A stretch of DNA of 33,316 nt from Candidatus Aenigmatarchaeota archaeon (GTDB lineage: Archaea; Aenigmatarchaeota; Aenigmatarchaeia; QMZP01). Each line of letters begins with the position of its first letter. Position 1 is the first letter of the stretch. The translations under genes and the position numbers were made by a program. Below, piece after piece: positions 8,693 through 16,914 of this stretch. The notes beneath the pieces are model-generated. The model was not told the DNA's origin and did no database searches. It worked only from the letters and a program-made list of their open reading frames with translations. The stretch covers positions 1-33,316 of the forward strand of contig JAUWZW010000004.1 in assembly GCA_030615165.1 (NCBI GenBank), written 5' to 3'.

Positions 8693-10057
8693 ATGAAAAA
8701 TGATCAATTGCTTATGGGATTTGTCTTAATTATTATAATATTTAGTATAATTTTTGTTGATTCCTATCTTGTTTTAGCAAGTAATGGAAATGGAAATTCT
8801 GAACCAACTATAATAGAACCAACTATAACAAAAACAGCTTCAACAGATAGAATATGTTATGATGGAAAATGCACATTAACTTTATGGAGTGGAACAAAAA
8901 ATGTTTATGAAGATGGAGTTTGGAAAAGAGTTGAAGAAGCTAAATCATTGAAAGGTGCTTGGAATGTTGTTTATTTGGAAAATGATTCTGCTTTCAATAT
9001 TATTGTTAATGATTTTAATATTTCTTATATGGATATGACTTTAGATTTTAAAGGAAATCCAGAAGATTACCTAACTTTTTGTCAAGTTACAGATGAATTA
9101 AATGCTAAGTGTGATTTTAAATTAGATGAGAAATGGGAAGAACATAATGAGACAACAAGAGAAGTTATAGAGAAAAGCCAAGTGAAATTCCAGTATAAAT
9201 GGGAGATAAAAAATGGAGAAATAATTAAGGGGGATAAAGTTAAATTTGAATATAAGGGAAACCCCTTTGGAAAAGAATTTAAGTTTGGTGGAAATTCTAC
9301 TACTATAAAACTTGATGATGCTTATGATATGGCTGATATTTATGATTATGATACTTCCATAAATTCTGAATCATTAATGAGGTGGAATATTACTTCTATT
9401 CCTGATTCCTCAATTATAGAAGATGCTTTACTTTGTTTATATATTACTACATGGACTACTGGTTCTCCAGATGATGATGTCACTATAGATAGAATATTAA
9501 ATCAAACTTGGACTGAATCTGTAAACTGTGCTGGAATTGATGCATTTACTTACGACTCTCAAACTAATAAAACTTTGAGTTCTATAACAGAAGAAAGTTG
9601 GACAACCATTGATACTACTGTTCAAGTCAAAGCAGATTATGATGATAATAATGATTTTGCAAGTTTTGTTTTTGAAGACCAAGATGCTCATGTAGGTTCT
9701 TGTTCTAATTCAATGGATACCTATTCTTTAACTATGGGCTCTGCTAGTAATTATTTTACTTTTGAAGATAGAGAAAATCATGATGGCACAGGAAATTTAC
9801 CTTATCTTAATATAACTTATTCAGAGGCACCAGATACTTGCACCTGTCCTGGATTAAATGAAGACTGGGAGATAGATATGTCTGATTATTGCAATATAAC
9901 TACTGATTGTGATTTAGGCACAGGTTATTTGGATTTCACAGGAACAGGAGCTACGAGATGCAACGCCACGATTAATACTACAAATTTAGGAGACCCTGGA
10001 AGTTCAGGAGTCTTATATATGCAAGATAATTGTATGATAAACGTTTTCAGTTCATAA
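8693..10057 (+). CDS. Secreted DNRLRE-like surface protein, very AT-rich
   Basis: 454 residues starting at the base after the upstream TAG. A signal peptide or anchor (about 10-30) is followed by a charged region, then (about 205-375) a beta-sandwich resembling the DNRLRE domain: a D-D-A-Y-D start, a LMRWNITSIPDSS core and an I-E-D-A-L-L-C-L-Y strand. The end (about 383-454) is Cys-rich and starts CTCPGLNEDWEIDMSDYC, a segment I recall from DPANN-type archaeal surface proteins. It ends without a membrane helix and without the Trp tag, so it may be truncated. Base composition is much more AT-rich than either flank and codons end mostly in A or T, which suggests transfer from another genome. 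Confidence 0.7.
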   Translation: MKNDQLLMGFVLIIIIFSIIFVDSYLVLASNGNGNSEPTIIEPTITKTASTDRICYDGKCTLTLWSGTKNVYEDGVWKRVEEAKSLKGAWNVVYLENDSAFNIIVNDFNISYMDMTLDFKGNPEDYLTFCQVTDELNAKCDFKLDEKWEEHNETTREVIEKSQVKFQYKWEIKNGEIIKGDKVKFEYKGNPFGKEFKFGGNSTTIKLDDAYDMADIYDYDTSINSESLMRWNITSIPDSSIIEDALLCLYITTWTTGSPDDDVTIDRILNQTWTESVNCAGIDAFTYDSQTNKTLSSITEESWTTIDTTVQVKADYDDNNDFASFVFEDQDAHVGSCSNSMDTYSLTMGSASNYFTFEDRENHDGTGNLPYLNITYSEAPDTCTCPGLNEDWEIDMSDYCNITTDCDLGTGYLDFTGTGATRCNATINTTNLGDPGSSGVLYMQDNCMINVFSS

Positions 10058-10072
10058 AATGGGAGGGATTTA

Positions 10073-10330
10073 ATGGAAAATAAAAGAAAAAATCTGATAA
10101 TGGTTGTGATGGGAGTTGCATTAATCCTGTGTGTCAGTTACATGGTAGGTTCAGTAATTTACGGCTCGGGAAGATTACAAGGGCAGATAGACACCTTAAA
10201 TGAACTTGACCTTAAAGGAGTAGTATCAATTCCAGGTCTCAACAATACAGTAGTATTGTTTTATTCATATCAAGGTTGTCAAAACCAGTGCCAAGCATGG
10301 ATTAATCAGGTACAGAATAACCAGGGGTAA
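10073..10330 (+). CDS. Small single-helix membrane protein
   Basis: 85 residues. GGGAGGG lies just before ATG 10073. A basic start (MENKRKN) is followed by one transmembrane helix (about 8-30), then an outside domain of about 55 residues with two cysteines near the end (CQNQC). Positive-inside topology puts the N-terminus in the cytosol. It sits between the AT-rich surface gene and the repeat protein, five bases before the latter's start. Function unknown; the topology resembles small spanin- or holin-partner-like proteins but nothing specific supports that. Confidence 0.65.
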   Translation: MENKRKNLIMVVMGVALILCVSYMVGSVIYGSGRLQGQIDTLNELDLKGVVSIPGLNNTVVLFYSYQGCQNQCQAWINQVQNNQG

Positions 10331-10335
10331 GGTAT

Positions 10336-11445
10336 ATGCGTTTTGGGTTTTTCTTGTGGGCAACAATGTTAGTGGTTTTCTTAATTCCTATTGCCTCTGC
10401 CGTCCAGGAAGCAGATGATGTGTGTCAAACTAATACTGAATGTGTCCGTGGAGACTGGATATATAATGATTCATACGACCCATATACTGATTTCGGATGC
10501 ACCATAAACATAACATATCCAAACGGAACCCAAGCTGTTACTGATGGGCAAATGACTAACCATTCTAATGCTTGGCACAACTATACTTTTATCCCTCCGG
10601 TGGATGGCTATTACATCTGTGAGATGTTTTGCAATATGAGCGGGGATGTAGGCAGGAAAAACTGCAATTTTGTGGTGTTGGACATTACTATTTATAATAT
10701 AAACGAAACAATTTCAGAGATAAACCAGACCACTTATGATATTTTGACCAACCAAACCACACTATATAACTTAATTGACAGCTTAGCGAACATAACAGAA
10801 TCAGATGTCTGGACTTATGCAACAAGGATATTATCGGATTATTCTGGTGTGTGGACTGTTGCTGCAAGAACTTTAACCGATTACAACCAAACTGAAATGT
10901 GGGCTTATTTAACAGATATAAATCAATCTACAGAAATAGATATACTTGACTTAATAAATTCTCTTAACAACCTTTCAGCCTCTGATGTCTGGACTTACAC
11001 CACTCGAAGCTTAACCGATTACAACCAAACTGATATGTGGCTATATTTGGACAACATAAACACAACAGTCTCTGCTTTGCCCTCTGAAGGTGATATTTGG
11101 ACATATGCCGACAGGAATTTAACCTACACAGACTGGGGAACAGGTACCTTGTATGTATGGAACTCGACCTCAAGGAACCTTACCTGGTATAATGGAACTG
11201 CTGAAGATGTGTGGACTTATGGAACAAGAGAAATAACAGGTGGTAATTTAACTACTATGGACTGGACTAAGGTTTCAGATTTATCCGATTTAGCAACCCA
11301 AACAAATACAACGGAAATAAGAGATTTAATAAATGGGTTGGCAAATATCACGGCAGCTGATGTTTGGGTTTATACTACAAGAAACCTAACAGATTATAAT
11401 CAATCTGATGTTTGGATATATTTCGAGGATATTAATATTACCTAA
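10336..11445 (+). CDS. Repeat-containing secreted protein, N-terminal part before an in-frame TAA
   Basis: 369 residues: signal peptide (about 1-22), a Cys-containing Ig-like domain (about 25-125), then repeats of D-V-W-T-Y-x-T-R-x-L-T-D-Y-N-Q-T. The frame ends at TAA 11443-11445, but the very next codons continue the same repeat (EDVWTYATR) in the same frame to 12525, where a membrane helix and a tagged tail follow. Thus 10336-12525 is one 729-residue-plus-stop gene broken by a single nonsense codon. If the stop is real, this part would be secreted without an anchor. CAA to TAA is the simplest one-base origin. D-V-W-x-Y-A-T-R-x-L-T repeats are also seen in phage structural proteins. Confidence 0.7.
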   Translation: MRFGFFLWATMLVVFLIPIASAVQEADDVCQTNTECVRGDWIYNDSYDPYTDFGCTINITYPNGTQAVTDGQMTNHSNAWHNYTFIPPVDGYYICEMFCNMSGDVGRKNCNFVVLDITIYNINETISEINQTTYDILTNQTTLYNLIDSLANITESDVWTYATRILSDYSGVWTVAARTLTDYNQTEMWAYLTDINQSTEIDILDLINSLNNLSASDVWTYTTRSLTDYNQTDMWLYLDNINTTVSALPSEGDIWTYADRNLTYTDWGTGTLYVWNSTSRNLTWYNGTAEDVWTYGTREITGGNLTTMDWTKVSDLSDLATQTNTTEIRDLINGLANITAADVWVYTTRNLTDYNQSDVWIYFEDINIT

Positions 11446-11549
11446 TTAATTGGAGAGGATGTCTGGACATATGCAACAAGAGTATTAAGTGATTATTCTG
11501 GGGTTTGGAGTTATGGAACTAGAACCTTAACCGATTACAACCAAACTGA
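10873..11549 (+). repeat. Three near-identical direct repeats in the repeat-protein gene
   Basis: A 23-base unit encoding L-T-D-Y-N-Q-T occurs without mismatch at 10873-10895, 11011-11033 and 11527-11549, with further similarity on both sides. DNA-level identity, not just protein similarity, indicates recent duplication or gene conversion. One copy lies just beyond the in-frame TAA. Confidence 0.8.
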
Positions 11550-12525
11550 TATGTGGGCTTTCTTAGATAATATAAATTTAACAGTTTATAGAATTTTACA
11601 CAATCAGACTGCCTACTTCCCAGAATGGAACACGACCTTTTACCTGTGGAACGACACCTATTATGTTTCTGGGGGGTGGAATGAGAGCATATACAATCTC
11701 AACACCAACTTTTCCACTGTGTGGGAATATTTCAACTGTGCTGGTCTTGGTTCAGGGAACGAGATTTGTAATTATCTGAGCAGGATATCTAATAATCAGA
11801 CTGCCTACTTCCCAGAATGGAATACAACCTTTTACTTGTGGAATGATACCTATTACACCATCTTGAACGATTTAATAATGAACCTGAGCGAGAACTGGCA
11901 AACCTTATGGAACCACTTCAACTGCAGTTATTCGGGTTACAGTATTTGCGATTATCTAAGCGAAATTAATCAAACAACAAAAGATATGTACAGTTACCTT
12001 CAGATTATTTTAAAACCAAGGATAGACAGCATCTATATAGACACGCAAATTATTTTAAGTAAATGGGGCATTTATACCGCTTCGGATATAATCAATAAAC
12101 TGGACTTAATAATTTCTGATGCGCAGGACATACAGAATTCTATTTCTAACTTAAGTGTTGATATGAAAAACAATTTCAGCTCAATTTCTCTAGAGGTAAA
12201 CTACATTAAAGATAACTTAGAAAGTTTGAAGTCTGAACTTGGATACCATGGAAAGACGATAACAGCATACGCACACATTAAAGGAATAGTTGAAGATCTT
12301 GAAAAATTAAACCAAACCGTATCCGCTACCGAAGAATCAACACTTCAGCTCACAGGGAAGGTAACAGCCCTTTCCCTGACAACCTCCTCGGCAATAGTTA
12401 TTCTTATTCTGATCATATTAACATTTTCATCCGTAGTTATTTACCTCAGAAAACCTGAATTATTTATGGGTATCAAGACAAAACTTAAAAGGAAACCCAA
12501 AAGAAAGTCATACTGGTTGGATTGA
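11446..12525 (+). pseudogene. C-terminal part of the repeat protein, with membrane anchor and KSYWLD tag
   Basis: The frame continues directly after TAA 11443-11445; the first internal ATG is at 11551, giving 324 residues if re-initiated. It holds another D-V-W-T-Y-A-T-R repeat, two copies of an aromatic, Asn-rich unit (N-Q-T-A-Y-F-P-E-W-N-T-T), a long coiled-coil-like stretch (about 130-280 of the 324), a transmembrane helix (about 283-305) and a basic tail ending KPKRKSYWLD. No convincing Shine-Dalgarno or TATA box precedes 11551, so separate expression is doubtful; read-through or a fresh nonsense mutation is more likely. The tail has the Trp tag, showing that the intact gene belonged to the tagged set. 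Confidence 0.65.
11602..11856 (+). repeat. Duplicated about 63-base unit (two copies)
   Basis: Copies at 11602-11664 and 11794-11856 are identical over their first 29 bases (11602-11630 = 11794-11822) and then differ mainly at third codon positions. They encode N-Q-T-A-Y-F-P-E-W-N-T-T-F-Y-L-W-N-D-T-Y. Confidence 0.8.
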
Positions 12526-12526
12526 T

Positions 12527-13270
12527 ATGTTAGAAGAGATAGTGGTGATGGTCTTGTTCATGAGTTTTCTCGTATTCTTAATCACAATTGTAATTCTTTT
12601 GAGGAGCGATAAGAGGGGGGTATTGGCTATGAGTGAGCACTGGCTGGAAAACAAAAGCCAGTTCTGGCTGGATAATTTTGAGCGGTTTATAGGCAGGGTA
12701 AATTATCTAATACTGCTTATAATAGTGGGCACGCTGATAGCAGCAGGCTTTCACGAGTTCTGCCATGCTATAGGTGTGATTGTTGTCGGATTTACACTCG
12801 CCGGTTACGGTCTCGCTCCGGGCATGTTCTGGACAGCATTTACGGCCCTGGAGAATCAGATAACTAACACAAAAATGCTTATAGTTTCTGCTGCCGGGCC
12901 ATTGCTGGGATGGCTGCCCGGGGGGTTGGCTGCACTGTCAGAAGATCCAAGATTTAAGGTAATAGGATATCAGATAATCTTGTTTAATTTGCAACAATTG
13001 TTGCCTGTTGAAGGGCTCGATGGCTTTGCCATCGCTCTGTCATTAGAGGGCGTAACAGGAATCAGTTTCTTAATCTGGTCAGTCATTCTTTTCTCAGTTG
13101 CTGTACCCGTTACTTTGTATGTCACCTACAAAATAGCTGATGTGTGGCTTTACCCCAAGAGGAAACTTTTGCCACGAGAATGGACGGGTGCAATAGGACT
13201 TATCTGGATTGTATCGCTTATAGCATCTTATCTTTTGAATCTTTTGATTGCTTTGCTGGTTGGAGCTTAG
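12527..13270 (+). CDS. M50-family intramembrane zinc metalloprotease
   Basis: 247 residues. The site-2 protease hallmarks are present: HEFCH (residues 76-80, the HExxH zinc motif with Glu77) within a hydrophobic helix, and N154...LLPVEGLDG with Asp165, the third zinc ligand. There are about six hydrophobic segments. The first helix (about 5-25) is followed by a cytosolic loop with two tag-like motifs, SEHWLENK and QFWLDN. M50 proteases cut membrane-spanning segments, for example of anti-sigma factors or signal-peptide remnants. The start follows the tagged repeat protein by one base (TGATATG). The last four bases overlap the convergent gene's stop. Substrates might be the single-helix tagged proteins nearby; that is inference. 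Confidence 0.88.
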   Translation: MLEEIVVMVLFMSFLVFLITIVILLRSDKRGVLAMSEHWLENKSQFWLDNFERFIGRVNYLILLIIVGTLIAAGFHEFCHAIGVIVVGFTLAGYGLAPGMFWTAFTALENQITNTKMLIVSAAGPLLGWLPGGLAALSEDPRFKVIGYQIILFNLQQLLPVEGLDGFAIALSLEGVTGISFLIWSVILFSVAVPVTLYVTYKIADVWLYPKRKLLPREWTGAIGLIWIVSLIASYLLNLLIALLVGA

Positions 13271-13524
13271 ATTAAATCCTTCACTTTGTTTGCGGTCCAA
13301 ACTAATACTATCCAATAAGTCATAGCCAAAAAATATGAGAGGGAAACTGCCTGTGCATTTACAAAAATTTCAGGATGCAAAAATACGTGTATAGCAGTCA
13401 GCACGGTTGTTATAGCAAATCCTAAAGCAAGCATCCAGGATGGCTTAAGTTCTATTTTTATGAGCTTAAAAACCAGCACCAAAACTACAAATTCCAGCAC
13501 CACAACTAATATGAAATTTATCAT
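13267..13524 (-). CDS. Small membrane protein (three helices)
   Basis: 85 residues from ATG 13524, chosen because it overlaps the upstream stop as ATGA at 13521-13524. About three hydrophobic segments with basic loops (KLIKIELKPSW, TANKVKDLI). It is the last gene of a three-gene minus-strand operon with the Cys-rich and transglutaminase-like genes, and its stop overlaps the stop of the convergent M50 gene. No family recognised; a membrane partner of the Cys-rich protein is possible. Confidence 0.7.
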   Translation of the reverse strand: MINFILVVVLEFVVLVLVFKLIKIELKPSWMLALGFAITTVLTAIHVFLHPEIFVNAQAVSLSYFLAMTYWIVLVWTANKVKDLI

Positions 13525-14804
13525 ACAACCACCGTCAAGTGCCTTAAAACCTCCCAAACCTCTAGAGTGAATTGTATTATTGGAGAAACATAGCAGCCAG
13601 GATCTGCTAAATCAGTTAGCCCATCACAGTCGTTATCTATGCCATCATCACAGTTATTGTTTGCAACCGATTCATCCACGCTGTACCCGCCGCAACTGCA
13701 GGAGCAGTCAGAACAGTCATCAGAGGTATAAACACAGGATGTTCCGGAGCAATAATAATTAATATAAGTGTTTCCTAAACAGCCATCCCCGGTTCTTCCT
13801 GCCCCGGTTCCTTGTGTGTTGCAATTTATACAGGAAGTGCAACCACATGATGTATCTGTTCCGGAGCAGTAGTTGTAGCATGCTCCTCCAGAACAATATT
13901 GGCAAGAACCGCAGGCTACGCAACCACTTTTAATAATTTGTGAACTAGTCACGCTGTATATGCAGGATGTTCCGGAGCAATAATAATTCCTGTACTCTTG
14001 GCCCTGACAGGTACATCTGTTGTTGCCATCACAGCATGCATAACTGCTGCCTATGTTAACCCAACTGTCTGTATGCCTGTTTGAGTAAGTATAACCGCAA
14101 CCAAGTACATTATTAACACAACCATAATTTCTATATTCACAACCATTTCCATAAGCATAGCAGCTGTCCAGTGCGTTGCAATTTACACAGAGAGGCCAAC
14201 CTCCACAGCTCGTATCAGTTCCGTCACAGGTTGGGAGTTCTTCACAGGCCCCATTAGAGCAAGTATATCCGCTTGGACAGTCGTATGTGGCACTAGCTGG
14301 TTCATTATAATAGCAAAAACACTCCTCAATACGAGCAGCCCCTATACACATATCGGTGCAACTCAGTCCGCTGCAGGACTCTGTTACCGTTGTTCTTACA
14401 TAGATATTAACTCCTCCGTCAGGGTCTGAACAGATTGCTCTGTTACACCAATAGCTCTCCCAGCAGAATGCCGGATAAGAAACTACTGTAGAACTGCCCG
14501 GGGGGATTTGTTTTTCCTGTATGAATCCCCAGGCACTGGTGTAAAGAACCACCACACATCCCCCTCTTAAATAAGAAGGGCAGTATACTGTCGCTGTTGA
14601 GCCGACACGGCATCCAGATTCATCTGGATAGTCAGAGCAGAGGCATCCTCCAACAACAGTGAGTGGCTTGAAAGTAAGAATACCAAAGATAGTTGAAAGT
14701 GGCTCACCCCAAAATATAGTTATTATCAAAAAAATAACCAACACTGCAGAAACAACAACCAAGATTTTATCATATTTTTTATTTGTTTTTAGCCAGTAAT
14801 CCAT
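13521..14804 (-). CDS. Signal-anchored Cys-rich extracellular protein with N-terminal YWL motif
   Basis: 427 residues from ATG 14804 (the frame extends to a GTG at 14813 inside the preceding gene). The start is MDYWLKTNKK, then a type II anchor helix (about 15-36), so the tag faces the cytosol. The ectodomain has some 50 cysteines in repeated modules of the form Y-C-S-G-T-x-x-C and C-x-x-C-x-N-C. Near the end NNCDDGIDNDCDGLTD matches the metal-binding motif C-x-D-G-x-D-N-D-C-D-G found in MopE-like and other secreted proteins. Probably a disulfide-rich, calcium-stabilised surface stalk. Coupled with genes on both sides by very close or overlapping starts. Confidence 0.8.
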   Translation of the reverse strand: MDYWLKTNKKYDKILVVVSAVLVIFLIITIFWGEPLSTIFGILTFKPLTVVGGCLCSDYPDESGCRVGSTATVYCPSYLRGGCVVVLYTSAWGFIQEKQIPPGSSTVVSYPAFCWESYWCNRAICSDPDGGVNIYVRTTVTESCSGLSCTDMCIGAARIEECFCYYNEPASATYDCPSGYTCSNGACEELPTCDGTDTSCGGWPLCVNCNALDSCYAYGNGCEYRNYGCVNNVLGCGYTYSNRHTDSWVNIGSSYACCDGNNRCTCQGQEYRNYYCSGTSCIYSVTSSQIIKSGCVACGSCQYCSGGACYNYCSGTDTSCGCTSCINCNTQGTGAGRTGDGCLGNTYINYYCSGTSCVYTSDDCSDCSCSCGGYSVDESVANNNCDDGIDNDCDGLTDLADPGCYVSPIIQFTLEVWEVLRHLTVVV

Positions 14805-14805
14805 A

Positions 14806-15330
14806 TCACACACTCGAATACAGGTAAATAAATATCCCGCTCGGGGTTATGTTCTCGTTTATTCCTCCAAAAGATCCTCCGGCAAGGTCAACAGGAATCC
14901 ACCTGCCAGCTATCTCAACAAAGACGAAGGCATGCCCAGCGAATTTTAAAAAATCAACATTGAAATACACCCTGCAGCTGAGCCCCAGGGACTTCATCAT
15001 CGAGCAGTATAGTATTGACTGGTCGTAGCAATCTCCCTCCCTCGTGTTCAATTCCTTGTCTATGATTTCAAAATAGTTGTTGGTTATCTTGTATTTAATA
15101 TTTTCGTTTATCCAATCATACACGGCCCGGGCTTTACAATCATCTGTTGTGCAATTAGCAGTGATGTTGTGCGCCAAATCATTCACTTTGTTTGGTTGCA
15201 CATTGATTGCTGTTACAAAAGAGGCCCCAACCCAAAGTAAAACTAAGGTGGCAACAGCACACCCTATGATTATAAGAATAATCTTCGACCAGTTTCTTTC
15301 TTTTCCATTATCCAGCCAGAACTGAGCCAT
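14806..15330 (-). CDS. Membrane-anchored transglutaminase-like cysteine protein
   Basis: 174 residues. The transglutaminase-like (papain-type) triad is visible: Cys101 in REGDCYDQS, His133 in AGHAFVFVE and Asp148 in IPVDLAGG. The start is MAQFWLDNGKERNWSK, a cytosolic tag-like segment, followed by one helix (about 17-38), so the enzyme domain is outside the cell. Archaeal and bacterial members are usually cysteine proteases or amidases, sometimes crosslinkers; given the coupled Cys-rich protein, processing or crosslinking of surface proteins is possible. First gene of the minus-strand operon; its TATA box lies in the 36-base divergent promoter. Confidence 0.85.
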   Translation of the reverse strand: MAQFWLDNGKERNWSKIILIIIGCAVATLVLLWVGASFVTAINVQPNKVNDLAHNITANCTTDDCKARAVYDWINENIKYKITNNYFEIIDKELNTREGDCYDQSILYCSMMKSLGLSCRVYFNVDFLKFAGHAFVFVEIAGRWIPVDLAGGSFGGINENITPSGIFIYLYSSV

Positions 15331-15366
15331 AATTATTATATATTTCAGCAGTATTAAATAATAATT
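15331..15366. promoter_or_regulatory. 36-base bidirectional leaderless promoter
   Basis: Start codons of divergent genes lie at 15330 (minus) and 15367 (plus). A plus-strand TATATATT-type box is at about 15337-15344 and a minus-strand TATTTAATAC box at 15360-15351. Each is about 28 bases from its ATG, so the two promoters interlock and cannot be occupied together easily. Confidence 0.6.
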
Positions 15367-15702
15367 ATGACTGAAGTTGAAGAGCTGAAAGAAAAGCTGG
15401 TAGCCTGTGAGCTTGAACGCAAAAAATTGATGAAAACAAGATATAAGCTTGAAAAACTCAAGGATGCTTTAGGCACGGTGGGATCAGTCGGGTCAACAAC
15501 AGGACTTATCATAATCTTAAGTACAGCACTTGCTACATTTACTATTCCGGGTGAAGGTGAAATAGCGGTGGCAGCGGCAACACCGCAGATAAATCAAGCA
15601 GCTATTTTGTGGATAATTATAGGGCTGATTCTGCTTTTTGTTGGGCTGTATGCCGTTTATCGGGGATGGTTCAAGAAAGAGAAAGAAATCAAATGGTTAT
15701 AA
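15367..15702 (+). CDS. Coiled-coil two-helix membrane protein with C-terminal IKWL tag
   Basis: 111 residues: a charged coiled coil (about 1-35), two hydrophobic helices (about 41-60 and 78-97) and a basic tail ending KKEKEIKWL. Both ends should be cytosolic. The tail fits the tag seen on its neighbours. Divergent from the transglutaminase-like gene, with an interlocked promoter. Function unknown; the coiled coil plus membrane hairpin suggests an oligomeric membrane scaffold. Confidence 0.7.
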   Translation: MTEVEELKEKLVACELERKKLMKTRYKLEKLKDALGTVGSVGSTTGLIIILSTALATFTIPGEGEIAVAAATPQINQAAILWIIIGLILLFVGLYAVYRGWFKKEKEIKWL

Positions 15703-15711
15703 TATTTAAGG
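15700..15711 (+). promoter_or_regulatory. TATA box for 15733
   Basis: TAATATTTAAGG, with TTTAA at 15705, is 28 bases before GTG 15733. Confidence 0.55.
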
Positions 15712-15732
15712 ACGCAAATACAAAACTAAAAC

Positions 15733-16101
15733 GTGGCTCAGATAATAAAATATTTGGTGGGGGTGGCAAAGGAAATGCCTGAAGAAAAAGAAAGGGTCAC
15801 CAAATTGATAAGGGAAATTGTAGGGAAGCACACAAGGGTTCTTGGGAAATGGCCTGAAGCAGGAATAAAATTTATCAAGGATTGCATAGAAATTGAAAAT
15901 GGGATTCCGCAATTCGTGCCCTCATACGCAAAGGAGAGGTGGGGTCCCGGGCTGGTTTTATTGCGATGTTGGAGTTATCCTGCCAAGACGATAGTGAAAG
16001 GTGGCTTTGTTACAGATGTTCCTGAGGAAGACATAAAAATAATAGAAGAGAGAACCGGGGAATGGAAATATTTTTTGGAAAAATATAAAAGTGCAGGATA
16101 A
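15733..16101 (+). CDS. Soluble 122-residue protein of unknown function
   Basis: Starts at GTG 15733, chosen by the 28-base TATA spacing. The protein is mixed alpha/beta and soluble, with a charged helical start, a central motif W-G-P-G-L-V-L-L-R-C-W-S-Y and a helical end. No membrane segment or tag. The family is not recognised. It is followed seven bases later by a 53-residue membrane protein, so the three genes 15733-16587 are probably one transcript ending with a regulator. Confidence 0.6.
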   Translation: MAQIIKYLVGVAKEMPEEKERVTKLIREIVGKHTRVLGKWPEAGIKFIKDCIEIENGIPQFVPSYAKERWGPGLVLLRCWSYPAKTIVKGGFVTDVPEEDIKIIEERTGEWKYFLEKYKSAG

Positions 16102-16108
16102 ATTTAAT

Positions 16109-16270
16109 ATGGTTACTATATGCGAAGTGGATTGGGCAACTGGTTGCGGCGAAATGAGCGGAATACATAATCAAATATGGTGTTGGATGAATTGTAATCC
16201 AATACTGACGTTTTTCATTTTCATAGTGATAGCAATTATCTTAATCATGTATGGAGCGAGCAGGTCATGA
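16109..16270 (+). CDS. 53-residue single-helix membrane protein
   Basis: ATG 16109 to TGA 16268-16270. A Cys/Trp-rich external segment (MVTICEVDWATGCGEMSG) is followed by one long helix (about 30-48) and a short tail ASRS. The stop overlaps the next start (ATGA at 16267-16270), indicating translational coupling to the winged-helix gene. The four cysteines before the helix would be extracellular if the N-terminus is outside. Confidence 0.6.
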   Translation: MVTICEVDWATGCGEMSGIHNQIWCWMNCNPILTFFIFIVIAIILIMYGASRS

Positions 16271-16587
16271 ACAAAAAAAACCAATCCCGCAAAGAACATT
16301 CAAAGAGTCTAAAGAAAAAAATATACGGCACAGTTACGGATTTAACAAGAACATTTTTGGATAAGATAGTAGAGCTTGGTAATGGCGGGACAAAATCAAT
16401 AGAAGAAGGAGATTGCCCAACAAGTTACACCATCGCTAAAAAACTGAGTATAAGCACTTCAACCCCAAAGAAATATTTAGAAATGCTCAGTGAAGAGAAG
16501 AAAGTAGAACCGTTCAACCTGGCTGGAAAAACTGTCTGGGTTGACCCCGGTATTTTTAATTTGGGAAGAGGGACAAATTCTAAGTAA
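16267..16587 (+). CDS. Winged-helix DNA-binding regulator
   Basis: 106 residues, highly basic at the start (about 1-20). Residues about 50-85 (TSYTIAKKLSISTSTPKKYL) form a helix-turn-helix, followed by a wing-like hairpin (KKVEPFNLAGKTVWV). Such proteins act as small transcriptional regulators in archaeal mobile elements. Coupled to the preceding membrane gene. The target is unknown; TATA-overlapping sites upstream of 16661 are near enough to be considered. Confidence 0.7.
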   Translation: MNKKNQSRKEHSKSLKKKIYGTVTDLTRTFLDKIVELGNGGTKSIEEGDCPTSYTIAKKLSISTSTPKKYLEMLSEEKKVEPFNLAGKTVWVDPGIFNLGRGTNSK

Positions 16588-16619
16588 AAACCATTTTCGC
16601 AAACCGCTATCAAGAGATA

Positions 16620-16630
16620 GCTTTATAAGC
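16620..16630 (+). promoter_or_regulatory. TATA box for 16661
   Basis: CTTTATAAGC (TTTATA at 16622-16627) lies 39 bases before ATG 16661. Unlike most promoters here this leaves a short leader that carries the Shine-Dalgarno GTGAT at about 16652-16656. Confidence 0.5.
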
Positions 16631-16660
16631 AGGTAAGTTCTATAATAAAAAGTGATATAT

Positions 16661-16885
16661 ATGGCTGAAATATCAAAAGCAGATGTCTTAAGGTTCCTGA
16701 GGGCAGGAGCAATAAGGGCATCCAAGGGCGAGGTCTTGGCCAGGTTCAGCGCTTTCAAGAGAGAGTGCCACATGATTGGGGGGATCCCTCAGCTTGTGGA
16801 CGCTTGGGGCGGGACAAACCTGAGTGTGATGAGATGCCTTGGTGGCATCGGAAAGGTTCCAGGACAAGCATTCACAGTTGCTTAA
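16661..16885 (+). CDS. Small soluble 74-residue protein
   Basis: Starts at ATG 16661 because GTGAT lies 4-5 bases upstream; an in-frame GTG at 16652 is part of that site. The protein (MAEISKADVLRFLRAGAIR...) is Arg-rich in the first half and Gly-rich in the second, with no membrane helix. It has its own TATA box and a separate transcript. Composition resembles small architectural or nucleic-acid binding proteins but no family is recognised. Confidence 0.6.
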   Translation: MAEISKADVLRFLRAGAIRASKGEVLARFSAFKRECHMIGGIPQLVDAWGGTNLSVMRCLGGIGKVPGQAFTVA

Positions 16886-16914
16886 ACAGAAACTGAAGTT
16901 GGACTGATGACGTT

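Noticed and set aside
11443-11445. Recoding of the stop as pyrrolysine or selenocysteine
   Set aside because: The codon is TAA; those systems use TAG and TGA.
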